Below, piece by piece: positions 1 to 7,960 of a DNA stretch of 22,968 nucleotides (its first letter is position 1; every line of letters begins with the position of its first letter). The DNA lies in assembly GCA_035253645.1 (NCBI GenBank), contig DATFBW010000077.1:1-22968 (forward strand), given 5' to 3'. The notes below the pieces were generated by a model. It made no database searches and was not told where the DNA came from. It was given only the letters and a program-made list of their open reading frames with translations. This DNA is from DASYRX01 sp035253645 (lineage in GTDB: Bacteria > Gemmatimonadota > Gemmatimonadetes > Gemmatimonadales > Gemmatimonadaceae). The position numbers and the translations under genes are program-made.

Positions 1-2
1 AG

Positions 3-98
3 TATGAGGATGTTGAGAGGAGTGGGTTGACCGATCTCCGGCGGGAGTGGGATTGCGTGCGCCGGGTTGAGAGAAGGGATGCGGGCGATCGGGCCTAA
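3..98 (+). CDS. Possible C-terminal end of a rightward gene (partial)
   Basis: One plus-strand frame is open from the window edge to a TAA at 96-98, giving 31 residues ending in Asp-Arg-Ala. It is rich in Arg, Glu and Asp. The stop codon is the TAA inside a GCCTAACG repeat word, the same arrangement seen at the ends of the iron-sulfur subunit gene (2124) and the DUF4142 gene (18656), which also end in Arg-Ala-stop. That parallel is the main reason to take it seriously. The fragment is too short to assign a family and could be a chance open frame. Confidence 0.35.
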   Translation, partial: YEDVERSGLTDLRREWDCVRRVERRDAGDRA

Positions 99-153
99 CG
101 CCAAAACACCCATTGCCGCGCTGCTTTGTTGAATGAAAACTCGACGGGAGGCC

Positions 154-177
154 ATAGCTCGTAGCTCTAAGCTCTAG
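154..177. repeat. Heptad repeat, copy A (about 3 units near TAGCTC)
   Basis: Three consecutive 7-bp units, ATAGCTC, GTAGCTC and TAAGCTC, are followed by TAGG. The same period and core (AGCTC) recur at 2957-2982 and 18661-18772. It lies between the possible rightward gene end at 98 and the leftward fdhE end at 271, so probably between convergent genes. Confidence 0.7.
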
Positions 178-242
178 GAACAGCCTCAACGTATGGCGCG
201 GACGCGCCCAACACCATGTGGCAAGCCCTTTTGACAGACGTC

Positions 243-265
243 AGCGGCGCCGCGGGGGCGCCGCT
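243..265 (-). terminator. Hairpin just after fdhE, candidate operon terminator
   Basis: AGCGGCGCC at 243-251 pairs perfectly with GGCGCCGCT at 257-265 around a 5-nt loop. It starts 6 bp beyond the fdhE stop codon on the minus strand. No clear T-tract follows on that strand, so it may be a weak or factor-assisted terminator or a 3'-end stabilising hairpin. Confidence 0.5.
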
Positions 266-270
266 CGCGG

Positions 271-1002
271 CTAGGCGTACGGGCGGTAACCTGCCTCGAT
301 CGCCATGGCGTCGAGACCCACTGTTTCCAGATCGACCTCGAGTAATTCGTCGTCGCGAATCGCATCCAACCGCGCGACGCCCTTCACATAAAACCCGCAC
401 GCCTTGCAGCACTCGGCGCGACGAAAGTCCACCTCGCCATCGACGTGTAGATAGCGCAGCTGAGCGTGGTCCTTCTCGCCGCACGCGGGGCAGGCGAGGC
501 GTGGGTAGCTCCAGGCCGCGGTGCATCTCCCGCAGCGAAGCGTGCGAGCCTCACCTTCCTTTGGGGTACGGAGCTCCGCGAGCGAAGGCAAAGCGCCGCA
601 CGCAGGACATATCCCTCGCTGCCATCGTGCCTCGGCGATGAGTTGCTTTGTGGCGATGTACCCGGCGCGCAACACAGGACGCACCGCATAGTCGAGCCAC
701 GTGATGAGGCGCGGATCGGGGTCGTCGCCTAACGCATCCCACGCGCCGGCGAGCGCGGCTTCGACTACTTCCGATTCACCGACTCGGCTGCCAAGGGCTC
801 CGAGCTCGCCACCGAGGGCACGCACGTTCGCCACGAGACCATGCCAGTCGATCAACTGCTCGCCCGCAAGTGCAGGTAATCCTTCGGCCAGACGGACGCG
901 GGCTGCTGCGAGATCGGGAACCCCGTTAGGCAGGTCGCCTGTGATCGCGCGCGCGACGCGGGCCAGTTCGCGCAGGCGCTGGAGGGCGACGTCGTACGTC
1001 AC
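271..1002 (-). CDS. fdhE: Formate dehydrogenase accessory protein FdhE
   Basis: Cytoplasmic maturation factor, 243 aa. FdhE proteins bind iron through CxxC pairs and are needed to make active respiratory formate dehydrogenase before Tat export. Four CxxC-type pairs are visible: C132/C135, C157/C160, C171/C174 and C199/C202, within the zinc-ribbon-like C-terminal half. The protein is shorter than the roughly 300-residue proteobacterial FdhE, mostly at the N-terminus. The start is GTG at 1000-1002, overlapping the stop of the upstream small lipoprotein gene in a GTGA arrangement, which implies translational coupling. It is the last gene of the formate dehydrogenase operon. Two repeat words (727, 924) are read as Ala-Leu-Gly and Pro-Asn-Gly. 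The family call is secure from the cysteine pattern and the operon. Confidence 0.9.
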   Translation of the reverse strand: MTYDVALQRLRELARVARAITGDLPNGVPDLAAARVRLAEGLPALAGEQLIDWHGLVANVRALGGELGALGSRVGESEVVEAALAGAWDALGDDPDPRLITWLDYAVRPVLRAGYIATKQLIAEARWQRGICPACGALPSLAELRTPKEGEARTLRCGRCTAAWSYPRLACPACGEKDHAQLRYLHVDGEVDFRRAECCKACGFYVKGVARLDAIRDDELLEVDLETVGLDAMAIEAGYRPYA

Positions 1003-1214
1003 CGCTTCGGCAGCGCTTGACGATCGACGGGTGCAGGCGCGCGTCCGGGCATCAGAGTCGTGTCGGCGGGCTGTGGATCCGGGTTTGTTGCCTGGACCAG
1101 GTGTTTGTTTCCAGGGTCCGCTCCAGGACCGCCATCGCGCGTCCGGGTTGCTTCAGGGGAACACGCGATCGTGAGCACGATCGCGGCACCGCGCACGACC
1201 GTTACAGCGCCCAT
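999..1214 (-). CDS. Small putative lipoprotein in the formate dehydrogenase operon
   Basis: A 71-aa protein of unknown function. It starts at ATG 1212-1214, overlapping the end of the NrfD-type gene by 13 bp, and its TGA (999-1001) overlaps the GTG start of fdhE. Residues 1-17 form a hydrophobic leader ending in Thr-Ile-Ala followed by Cys18, a plausible though slightly off-consensus lipobox (Thr rather than Leu at -3). The mature part is short, hydrophilic, Pro/Ala/Asp-rich and probably disordered. Overlap at both ends with genuine operon genes is the best evidence that it is translated. I do not recognise a family. It could be a small assembly or anchoring partner of the exported enzyme, or simply a rapidly evolving lipoprotein. 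Confidence 0.6.
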   Translation of the reverse strand: MGAVTVVRGAAIVLTIACSPEATRTRDGGPGADPGNKHLVQATNPDPQPADTTLMPGRAPAPVDRQALPKR

Positions 1215-2131
1215 AACGCGACGTTTGGCCACTGCGGCGCCATGATCACTGCGAACCGCAGCAACAAGCCGCCCACGAGCACACAACCGGCGCCTAACGC
1301 CACTCTGTCTATGTTGCCTCGGATGCGACTGATGCGCGGCAGCACGAGGGGGATCACCAACCCCAGACCAACCACGCCTAGCCAGAAGACTACGCCGAAT
1401 AAGCCGGTTATCAGCGGCCGCGCGAAGCGGCCGAGCGTGATGAGCATGATCGCGATGGCGATAAGCTCCAACACAATGATCCAGCGATCAGCGGCAATTA
1501 ACCTGCCTACCGAAAACGCATGGGCGCTTTCATCCTGTCGGCGCAGGCCAAGGATGAGGAGCGCGTAAGCGGTAGATGCTGCGGACAGCAGAAACACAGC
1601 ACCGAGGATCTGCGCATGTTGCCACAAGGGCACGTTTGTGCCGACGAGCAAAACGCCCGTATATCCTCCAAAGAAAAGGGCAAAGAACAACGCCAAAGCG
1701 GTCCAGACGATGCGCAAGGGCCGCGGGCGTGCGCGCGCCCAGGCTACCGCGCGGACGGCGCGATCATTCGTTAGGCGTCCGCTATCGACAAGCGCAGCGA
1801 GGAACGCGAAAGCCGTAAATGCGCCAAAGATCGCGACAACCCACGAACCCAGGGACATCGGTGCCCAATACTTCAGCATCGGCATCGGGATGCGCTCGGA
1901 TTGGAAGAGCATGTGCCAAAACCGCAGCGGCTTCCCCAGATCGATCGTGAGCAGGAAAGCGCACGTGATGACGAGCGGAAAGGCAGCGAGATAGGCGAAC
2001 CGGGTAATGGGACGATCGCGTGGGTCGCCGTTCAGCGCCGCCAGCGTCCCGACGACGAAGAGCCCGGACGCGAGTCCGCCCAGGAAGAAGTAGAGAATTA
2101 TGTACCACCCCCAGTGAGGCGCGTTAGGCAC
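1202..2131 (-). CDS. nrfD: NrfD/PsrC-type membrane subunit of formate dehydrogenase
   Basis: Integral membrane protein of 309 aa with about eight hydrophobic helices (roughly 10-33, 45-65, 85-110, 135-165, 170-190, 210-228, 235-262, 275-298). It belongs to the NrfD/PsrC/polysulfide-reductase family, which passes electrons between a periplasmic iron-sulfur subunit and the quinone pool and carries no haem. It takes the place of the dihaem cytochrome b (FdnI) of E. coli FDH-N. The start is GTG at 2129-2131. The upstream gene ends inside this start: GTGCCTAA holds both the GTG start and the TAA stop, and is also part of a GCCTAACG repeat word. The overlap indicates coupled translation. Downstream it overlaps the small lipoprotein gene. 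Confidence 0.92.
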   Translation of the reverse strand: MPNAPHWGWYIILYFFLGGLASGLFVVGTLAALNGDPRDRPITRFAYLAAFPLVITCAFLLTIDLGKPLRFWHMLFQSERIPMPMLKYWAPMSLGSWVVAIFGAFTAFAFLAALVDSGRLTNDRAVRAVAWARARPRPLRIVWTALALFFALFFGGYTGVLLVGTNVPLWQHAQILGAVFLLSAASTAYALLILGLRRQDESAHAFSVGRLIAADRWIIVLELIAIAIMLITLGRFARPLITGLFGVVFWLGVVGLGLVIPLVLPRISRIRGNIDRVALGAGCVLVGGLLLRFAVIMAPQWPNVALWAL

Positions 2132-2948
2132 GTGGCTCCTCCGCGGGTGGTACTTCCGTTGCCGCGACCTCCTCCGCGCGCTGATTACGGAAAGCCAGCG
2201 CTCCCGTCACCGCAACGGCCGCCGCGGCCACGGTGCTCAATGCCCAGCCCTCGGGGACGTTTGCAGACGCCATCCGGGGGTTCTCGGGCAGGCCATAAAC
2301 GTTAGGCTTGTCCACGAGGATATAGAACGAATTGAGTCCGCCAAGGATGTCTTCCTTGCCGTACACATACGCGTCCACGCCCTGTGCCTTGAGATCAGCG
2401 ACGCGTTTGTCGGCATATGTCATCAGCTCATCGACATCGCCGAAGCGGATCGAATCCGTGGGACAAGCCTGAGCGCACGCGGGTTCCTGGCCGTGCTGCA
2501 AGCGATCGTAGCATAACGTGCACTTGTGCGCCTTGCCGTCGTCGCCCATGTCGACAACCCCGAATGGGCATGCGCTCACGCACGCTCGGCAGCCATTGCA
2601 AACGTCCTGCTGTATGAAGACGGAATCGTATTCCGTGCGGATGATGGCGCCGGTCGGACACACTTCGAGGCAGGGCGCCTGCACGCAGTGCTTGCACACG
2701 TCCGACATCATCAGCCAGCGCGAACCTTTGAGGTGGCCCTGTTGCTGACGATCGTCCGGGAACTGCTCGATGAACTTGACATGGCGCCAATTGAGCGCCG
2801 ACAAGCGGCCCGTGTTGTCGTACGAGTCACCCGTGAGGTCGCGCCGCCCGCCTTCTTCGGCGGGGAGGTTGTTCCATTGGTGACACGCGACCTGACAGGC
2901 TTTGCAGCCTATGCAGACGGTCGTGTCGGTGTAGAAGCCTTTAGCCAT
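2124..2948 (-). CDS. fdhB: Formate dehydrogenase iron-sulfur (beta) subunit
   Basis: 274-aa electron-transfer subunit with four [4Fe-4S] ferredoxin-type cysteine groups. The first is C12/C15/C18/C22; the others are a CxxC...C...C group near 85-100, CNGCRAC near 118-128, and CTLC followed later by CAQAC. A single hydrophobic segment (about 231-252) near the C-terminus resembles the membrane anchor of E. coli FdnH. It would sit on the periplasmic side, passing electrons from the catalytic subunit to the NrfD-type membrane protein. It has no signal peptide, as expected if it is exported together with the Tat-targeted alpha subunit. It ends Pro-Arg-Ala-TAA, with the stop inside a repeat word and overlapping the next start. 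The gap to the alpha gene is 78 bp and contains heptad repeat copy B. Confidence 0.95.
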   Translation of the reverse strand: MAKGFYTDTTVCIGCKACQVACHQWNNLPAEEGGRRDLTGDSYDNTGRLSALNWRHVKFIEQFPDDRQQQGHLKGSRWLMMSDVCKHCVQAPCLEVCPTGAIIRTEYDSVFIQQDVCNGCRACVSACPFGVVDMGDDGKAHKCTLCYDRLQHGQEPACAQACPTDSIRFGDVDELMTYADKRVADLKAQGVDAYVYGKEDILGGLNSFYILVDKPNVYGLPENPRMASANVPEGWALSTVAAAAVAVTGALAFRNQRAEEVAATEVPPAEEPRA

Positions 2949-2956
2949 ACTAGTTT

Positions 2957-2982
2957 CTAGCTCTTAGCTCTTAGCTCTTAGG
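2957..2982. repeat. Heptad repeat, copy B (TTAGCTC units)
   Basis: Units CTAGCTC, TTAGCTC, TTAGCTC and TTAGG lie in exact 7-bp register, inside the formate dehydrogenase operon between the alpha stop (3027) and the beta start (2948). On the minus strand the array ends about 8 nt before the beta ATG, in the place where a Shine-Dalgarno sequence would be expected; no good one is seen there. A CGTTAGGT copy of the dispersed word lies at 3008-3014 in the same gap. Confidence 0.75.
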
Positions 2983-3026
2983 AAGTGATGGTTCCAAGAA
3001 GCTGAGACCTAACGACGACGGACTCG

Positions 3027-6000
3027 CTAACCATGATAGACTCCCTCAGGTTGATCCAACGGCGCGTAAGCGAGGATCTCTGCGGGGGATCGAGCATGCA
3101 GGGCCAACTCAATCCCGGCATCGATCTGCGCTTCGGCCGCTTGCCGCTCGCGGCGGCCCACGTGTGGCAGCGGCGCATCCTTGAGCTGCTGCCTAACGGC
3201 AATCGAACGGCGGCCCGGCTGTACCTGGCACATGAATGCCTTTCCCTCGTGGATCGAGACGTTAGGATCGCCGATGAGTGCGGAGATCGAGTTGACGACG
3301 TCGCCGGTGACGATTCCGCGATAGCCCCAGTGCCAGGGCATCCCGACCTGATGTACGGTGCGCCCCTGTATGTCGAACGGACGCAGACGTTTCGTGACCA
3401 GCGCCTTGCATTCGATCGCACCGCGTGGTGTGGAAACCGTCACCCAGCCGGCGTTCTCGATGCCACGCTCGCCCGCGAGCTCCGGCGAAATTTCGACGAA
3501 AAGCTCCGGCTGCAGCTCGGCGAGCCAAGGGACCCAACGGCTCATCACGCCTGACAAGTGATGTTCTGTCAGGCGATATGTGGAGATGACGATCGGGAAG
3601 TCGGGGTTCCCGGGATCGATGTACTTGTTGCCGACGACGTTGAAGGTTTTGGCGACAGGGTTCCGGCGCTGTTTGTACAACGGGTTCTCGATCGGACCCT
3701 CCCACGGTTCGTAGTGGGTCGGCAGCGGGCCATCGATCAGGCCACTGGGCGCGAAGAGCCACGCCTTGCCGTCCGGCTTCATGATGAAGGGTGCGTCGCC
3801 GTCGTGCGCATCGACGCCGCCACGGGCCCATACACCTCGCGCGTTAGGCGGTTTCGTCACGGGGAAGTCGGGGACGTCGACGCCCACCCATTTTCTCTGT
3901 GCGTCGTCCCACCAGACGTATTTCTTGCGTTCGGACCACGGGCGGCCGGCGGGATCCGCGCTCGCGCGGTTATAGAGGATGTGACGGTTGGCCGGCCAGG
4001 CGAACCCCCACCCGAGGGAGACCCAGTCGTCGCTGACGCGAGCAGCGGCTTTGTTGACGCCTTCTTCGGGATACATGCCGGTGTAAATCCATGCGCCTGA
4101 TACCGTCGATCCGTCGTCCTTGAGATCTGCAAATGATTTGACAGGAACTCGATCGGGCAACGTGTAGCCGTTGATCTCCTTCATGATCGAGACTGCCCGG
4201 GCTTCACCGTGCTCGTCTTCTTCGAAATCCCAGGTGAGCGCGAGAAATGGATCGGTTGGAGTAGCGGTGGATTGGTTAGGCGTTGCTGTCGAATCAGCAA
4301 CATTTTCCCGGCGGGGGGGCCCCCCCGCGACCGGTGCTCCATACAAAGCCCTCAACCGCTTCGCCAACTGATGCGTGAACCAGATGTCACTCCGACAATC
4401 CTCCGGCGGCATCACCGCGCGATCATGCCACTGCACCAACCGCTGCGTGTTCGTGAACGAGCCGTCCATCTCCGGCACTGTCGCCGCCGGAAGAAAAAAG
4501 ACCTCGGTCTGGATTTCGCCAGGCGCCGTCACGTCGGGCGCGCGCCAGAACTCCGCCGTTTCAGTCAGGAACATGTCGCGCACCACCATCCACTCGAGCT
4601 TCGCCATCGCAGCGCGTTGATACACGGCGTTCTGCCCACCCACCGCCGGATTCTGACCTAACGACATAAACCCCTTGATGACTCCCTCGTGCATCGCCGT
4701 GAACATCGGCATGTGCGAATGATCACCCACGCTTTTCGGCAACAGCTGATACCCCCACTCGTTCTCCGCTGTCGCAGCGTCCCCATACCAGGCTTTGAGG
4801 AACGACACCGTGTATTTGCGCCCGTTTGCCCACCAACCCGTGGTCGGCATCTCGCGGGTGAGATACCCCGTCAGCGTGTCGTGCTCGGGCAGCTGCGCGT
4901 TAGGCGCTGGCAAATAGCCGGGGAGCAGGTTGTAGAGCGTCGCGATGTCGGTCGACCCTTGTATCGTGGCATGGCCGCGCAACGCCATGATGCCGCCGCC
5001 CGGCCGTCCAATATTGCCCAACAAGGCTTGGACGATGCCGGCCGTGCGGATGTACTGCACACCGACTGTGTGCTGCGTCCAACCGACCGCGTATGCGAAT
5101 GCCGACGTTCGCTCGCGGCCCGAGTTCTCGACGAGCGTCCGGGCAACGTGCAGGAATTGTTCCGGGGTGCAGCCACACACTTGCGACACCATCTCCGGCG
5201 TGTACCGCGCGTAGTGCCGCTTGAGGATCTGAAAGACGCAGTTTGGGTGCTGCAGCGTCGCATCCGTCCTCGGTGGCGTTCGCCGGAGATCGATCCCCGG
5301 CTGTCCCTCCTTCGTGTGCGGCTCGCTCGCTTCCGGCGCTACGCCCTGCTGCTCCTTGCTTCGCGACGTTCCCGCATAGGCCCAGCTGGTCGTCTCATAC
5401 TTTCGCGTCGTTAGGTTCAGCCCGGAGAACACCCCATCCAAGTCCTCCGTATCGCGATAGTCCTCACTAATGATTGTGGACGCATTGGTGTACGCAGCAA
5501 CGTACTCCTTGAACCATGCATCGTTCTGGATGATGTAGTTGACCAGACCACCCAGAAATGCGATATCCGAACCGGAGCGGATGGGAACGTACGCATCCGC
5601 CATCGCGCTCGTGCGCGTGAACCGCGGATCGATGTGAATGATCTTCGCGCCGCGCTCCTTCGCCTTCATCACCCAGCGGAAGCCGACCGGGTGACACTCG
5701 GCGAAGTTCGAACCCATGATGACGATGCAATCCGAGTTCTGCAGGTCCTGCTGGAATGTCGTCGCGCCTCCTCGTCCAAACGTGACCCCCAGACCGGGGA
5801 CCGTGGACGAGTGTCATATCCGCGCTTGATTCTCGATGAAGACTCCGCCGAGCCCGCGCCAGAGCTTGGCCTGGACATAATTCCATTCGTTGTCCATCGT
5901 GGCGCCGCCTAACGAGGCGATGCCCAGCGTATGATTGACTACCACGTTGCGGCCTTCGACGGTGGCCGTGCGCCGGAACGTCGCGTCGCGCGTTTTCTTC

Positions 6001-6401
6001 ACACGCTCCGCGATCATCTCCATCGCGCGTTCGAGCTCGATCGGTTCCCAGTCAGCGCCACCAGGCCGCCGGTAGAGCGCCTTTTTCTGACGCTCGGGAT
6101 TCACGGTCAGTTGGAAACTGGCGGCCCCCTTTGGGCAGAGGTTGCCGCGATTGATCGGTGAATCGGGATTGCCCTCAACATTGACAAGCTGGCCATCCCG
6201 CACATGGAGCAGCAAACCGCAGCCGACCGCGCAGTAAGGACACACGGAAGGGACGACCCTGGTCTCGCGGATCTTCCACGGTTGCGGAAGAGTCGCCACA
6301 CGGACGCTATCCTGGCTGGCGCCAAACGCGACAAGGGCGCTTAGAGAGCTCCCAGAAGCCTGTCCCGAAGTCTTCAGAAATTCGCGCCGCGTTATGCGCA
6401 T
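3027..6401 (-). CDS. fdhA: Selenocysteine-containing formate dehydrogenase alpha subunit (UGA at 5814-5816 read as Sec)
   Basis: Catalytic subunit of a respiratory, periplasmic formate dehydrogenase (formate to CO2 plus two electrons), 1124 aa if UGA is read through. Residues 1-30 are a Tat signal (RREFLK). C54, C57, C61 and C89 bind the [4Fe-4S] cluster next to the bis-MGD cofactor. The only in-frame stop is TGA at codon 196, followed by His, in the context NQARI-Sec-H. E. coli FdnG also has Sec at 196, and similarity to it resumes directly after the UGA (the TFGRG motif, then HPVGFRW), so this is neither a frameshift nor a broken gene. A SECIS hairpin follows the UGA. The protein is longer than FdnG (1015 aa) because of a linker near the GC palindrome at 4311, another insertion at about 5250-5400, and a C-terminal tail. 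ATG 6401 was chosen because it places the twin-arginine motif at the N-terminus. No sel genes lie in the window. Confidence 0.95.
4311..4328. repeat. Perfect 18-bp GC palindrome inside fdhA
   Basis: GCGGGGGGGCCCCCCCGC is its own reverse complement and holds runs of seven G and seven C. It lies in a linker segment of the alpha subunit (reading Gly-Gly-Pro-Pro-Arg-Arg) next to a low-complexity stretch that repeats Ser-Thr-Ala-Thr-Pro, absent from E. coli FdnG. The reading frame is preserved on both sides, so the run lengths appear correct. Confidence 0.9.
5772..5816 (-). promoter_or_regulatory. Bacterial SECIS element with UGA selenocysteine codon
   Basis: On the minus strand the UGA (5816-5814) is followed by a stem-loop. 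The outer stem TCGTCCA (5810-5804) pairs perfectly with TGGACGA (5778-5772). The inner stem has CCCC (5799-5796) paired with GGGG (5790-5787), extended by two wobbles and a G-C pair. The apical loop is GGUCU. From memory, the GGU CUG codons sit at the same distance from the UGA as in E. coli fdhF, where this loop is bound by SelB. This supports recoding rather than termination. Confidence 0.88.
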
Positions 6402-6478
6402 GGTCGAGCTCGATGGATGAGCGATACGACAGGGACGCTTTACTACGCTGCGCACACACGGCTGGTCGCGCAAGCGAT

Positions 6479-7954
6479 TTAGTCAGCCACGACAGCCTCA
6501 GCTTCCATCTCGACCAAATATTCGTTACCAACGAGCCCGCTTTGTACAAGCGTATTCGCTGGGCGGATGTCAGCAAACCGCTCTCCGTGCACGCGCGCAA
6601 CTGCCTCCCAGTGGGTCAGGTCCCGCACAAAAAGCCGTGTGCGGACCACATCTTCCAGCCGCGCTCCAAGCGAACGCAGCGCAGCGGCAACCTTGTCGAT
6701 GACAAAGTGCGTTTGTGCAATGGGATCGCCCGCCGCGATCGCCTTCTCGCGATGGGTTGCCGTCGTTCCAGACACATAGATGCGCTTGCCCACTCGGATC
6801 GCACGGCCAAAGCCAGCGAGCTCCTCCCATGTCGTTCCGCTCAGCGCGACGAGACGTCCTTCCACGTTGGGCTTCACCTCGAACGGGGCGGGGAATTCCG
6901 ACACGTGATGACTCAAATCCCCAGACGCCGTGAGGTAAGGCGGGCGACGGTATTCATCGCCGCAATCGCCGGGAATGGGCGCCAGCGCGGCGACCGCATC
7001 GGCAAGCGTGGCTCGATCCATCGCATCCAGCGTGAGCGCGAAGACGCGCAGATTGTCGGCAATATGTTCAGTCTCACCCAGCCGAGCGCCCACAATAACA
7101 CCCGCGACCCCAGGCTGATCGAGCACATACCGGCAAGCCACGTTAGGCATCGACACGCCATGGCGTTCGGCCACAGTGTGAACGGCGCGCAGGATTCCTT
7201 GAAAAACGTTCCAGCCGCCGGCACTCCGGATGAAACGTCCATATTTGAGTGCCGACCAGGTCGGAAGACGTTCCCAGTCAGGCGCTGGTTGATTCAGCCA
7301 GCGCGGCGACACGAATCCGCCTGCCAACGTCCCGTACGCGAGCAGCGAGATCCCATGGGCGGCACAGAACTCACTCATCCGGCGCTGGGCGCGGTGGTCG
7401 ATGAGCGAGTAACACACTTGATTCGATAGCACATGCACGCCGCTCCTCACGGCGATCCGCAGGTGAGCGGTGTCGAAGTTCGTTAGGCCGATGTGCCGGA
7501 TGCACCCCTCCCGCCTGAGCTCCTCAAGTGCCCAGAGATGCTCCAGCCATCGCGCGTCGTCGAAGCGCCAGGCGTGATACTGCAGCAGATCGATCTTATC
7601 GGTGTGGAGACGATCGAGCGACCGTTGCACCGCGATCCGCACGTCACTTGGCGCTACGGCGGCGGAGCCACGAAATGCGCTCGGGACCCACTTTGTGAGC
7701 AATTGCACGTCGCCTGCTCGCTCGGCGTAGCGCTGGCGCCAGCGGCCCGCGATGTCCTCGGCCGAGCCGTAATGGTCGGCCATATCGAAGCTCGTTAGGC
7801 CGGCGTCACAGTAGGCTTGCATCGCGGCAGCAGAAGCGTCGAGGTCGAGCGGCCCGCCGTGGCGTTCCATGTCGGCGACCTGCCAGAGACCGGTGACGAT
7901 GCGCGAGATCGTGACGTCCGGGGCCAGGCGGTAGCGCTCTACCCGCGAAGTCAT
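6479..7954 (-). CDS. Aldo/keto reductase-RidA fusion protein
   Basis: 491-aa two-domain cytoplasmic protein. Residues 1 to about 330 are an aldo/keto reductase (NAD(P)H-dependent carbonyl reduction) with the usual tetrad positions D57, Y62, K88 and H127. Residues about 381-491 are a RidA/YjgF/YER057c domain. Classical RidA enzymes use an Arg in a Pro-Ala-Arg motif to hydrolyse reactive enamines and imines; here the motif reads Pro-Ala-Asn (N467), so the domain probably belongs to a non-archetypal Rid group and may bind ligand without the classical deaminase chemistry. The gene starts 6 bp after the stop of the permease gene, so the two are probably cotranscribed. A 77-bp gap separates it from fdhA downstream. 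The substrate is unknown; a role with amine or imine intermediates of an imported compound is inference. Confidence 0.88.
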   Translation of the reverse strand: MTSRVERYRLAPDVTISRIVTGLWQVADMERHGGPLDLDASAAAMQAYCDAGLTSFDMADHYGSAEDIAGRWRQRYAERAGDVQLLTKWVPSAFRGSAAVAPSDVRIAVQRSLDRLHTDKIDLLQYHAWRFDDARWLEHLWALEELRREGCIRHIGLTNFDTAHLRIAVRSGVHVLSNQVCYSLIDHRAQRRMSEFCAAHGISLLAYGTLAGGFVSPRWLNQPAPDWERLPTWSALKYGRFIRSAGGWNVFQGILRAVHTVAERHGVSMPNVACRYVLDQPGVAGVIVGARLGETEHIADNLRVFALTLDAMDRATLADAVAALAPIPGDCGDEYRRPPYLTASGDLSHHVSEFPAPFEVKPNVEGRLVALSGTTWEELAGFGRAIRVGKRIYVSGTTATHREKAIAAGDPIAQTHFVIDKVAAALRSLGARLEDVVRTRLFVRDLTHWEAVARVHGERFADIRPANTLVQSGLVGNEYLVEMEAEAVVAD

Positions 7955-7960
7955 CGCACG

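Noticed and set aside
2428..2790. Long open frames opposite or shifted to the iron-sulfur, alpha-subunit, peptidase and permease genes
   Set aside because: High GC makes long shadow frames common; they lack family motifs and lie over well-supported genes.
5717..5816. The stop codon within fdhA as a frameshift, pseudogene or gene boundary
   Set aside because: The stop is UGA at the exact Sec position of FdnG, both flanks align in the same frame, and a SECIS-like hairpin follows.
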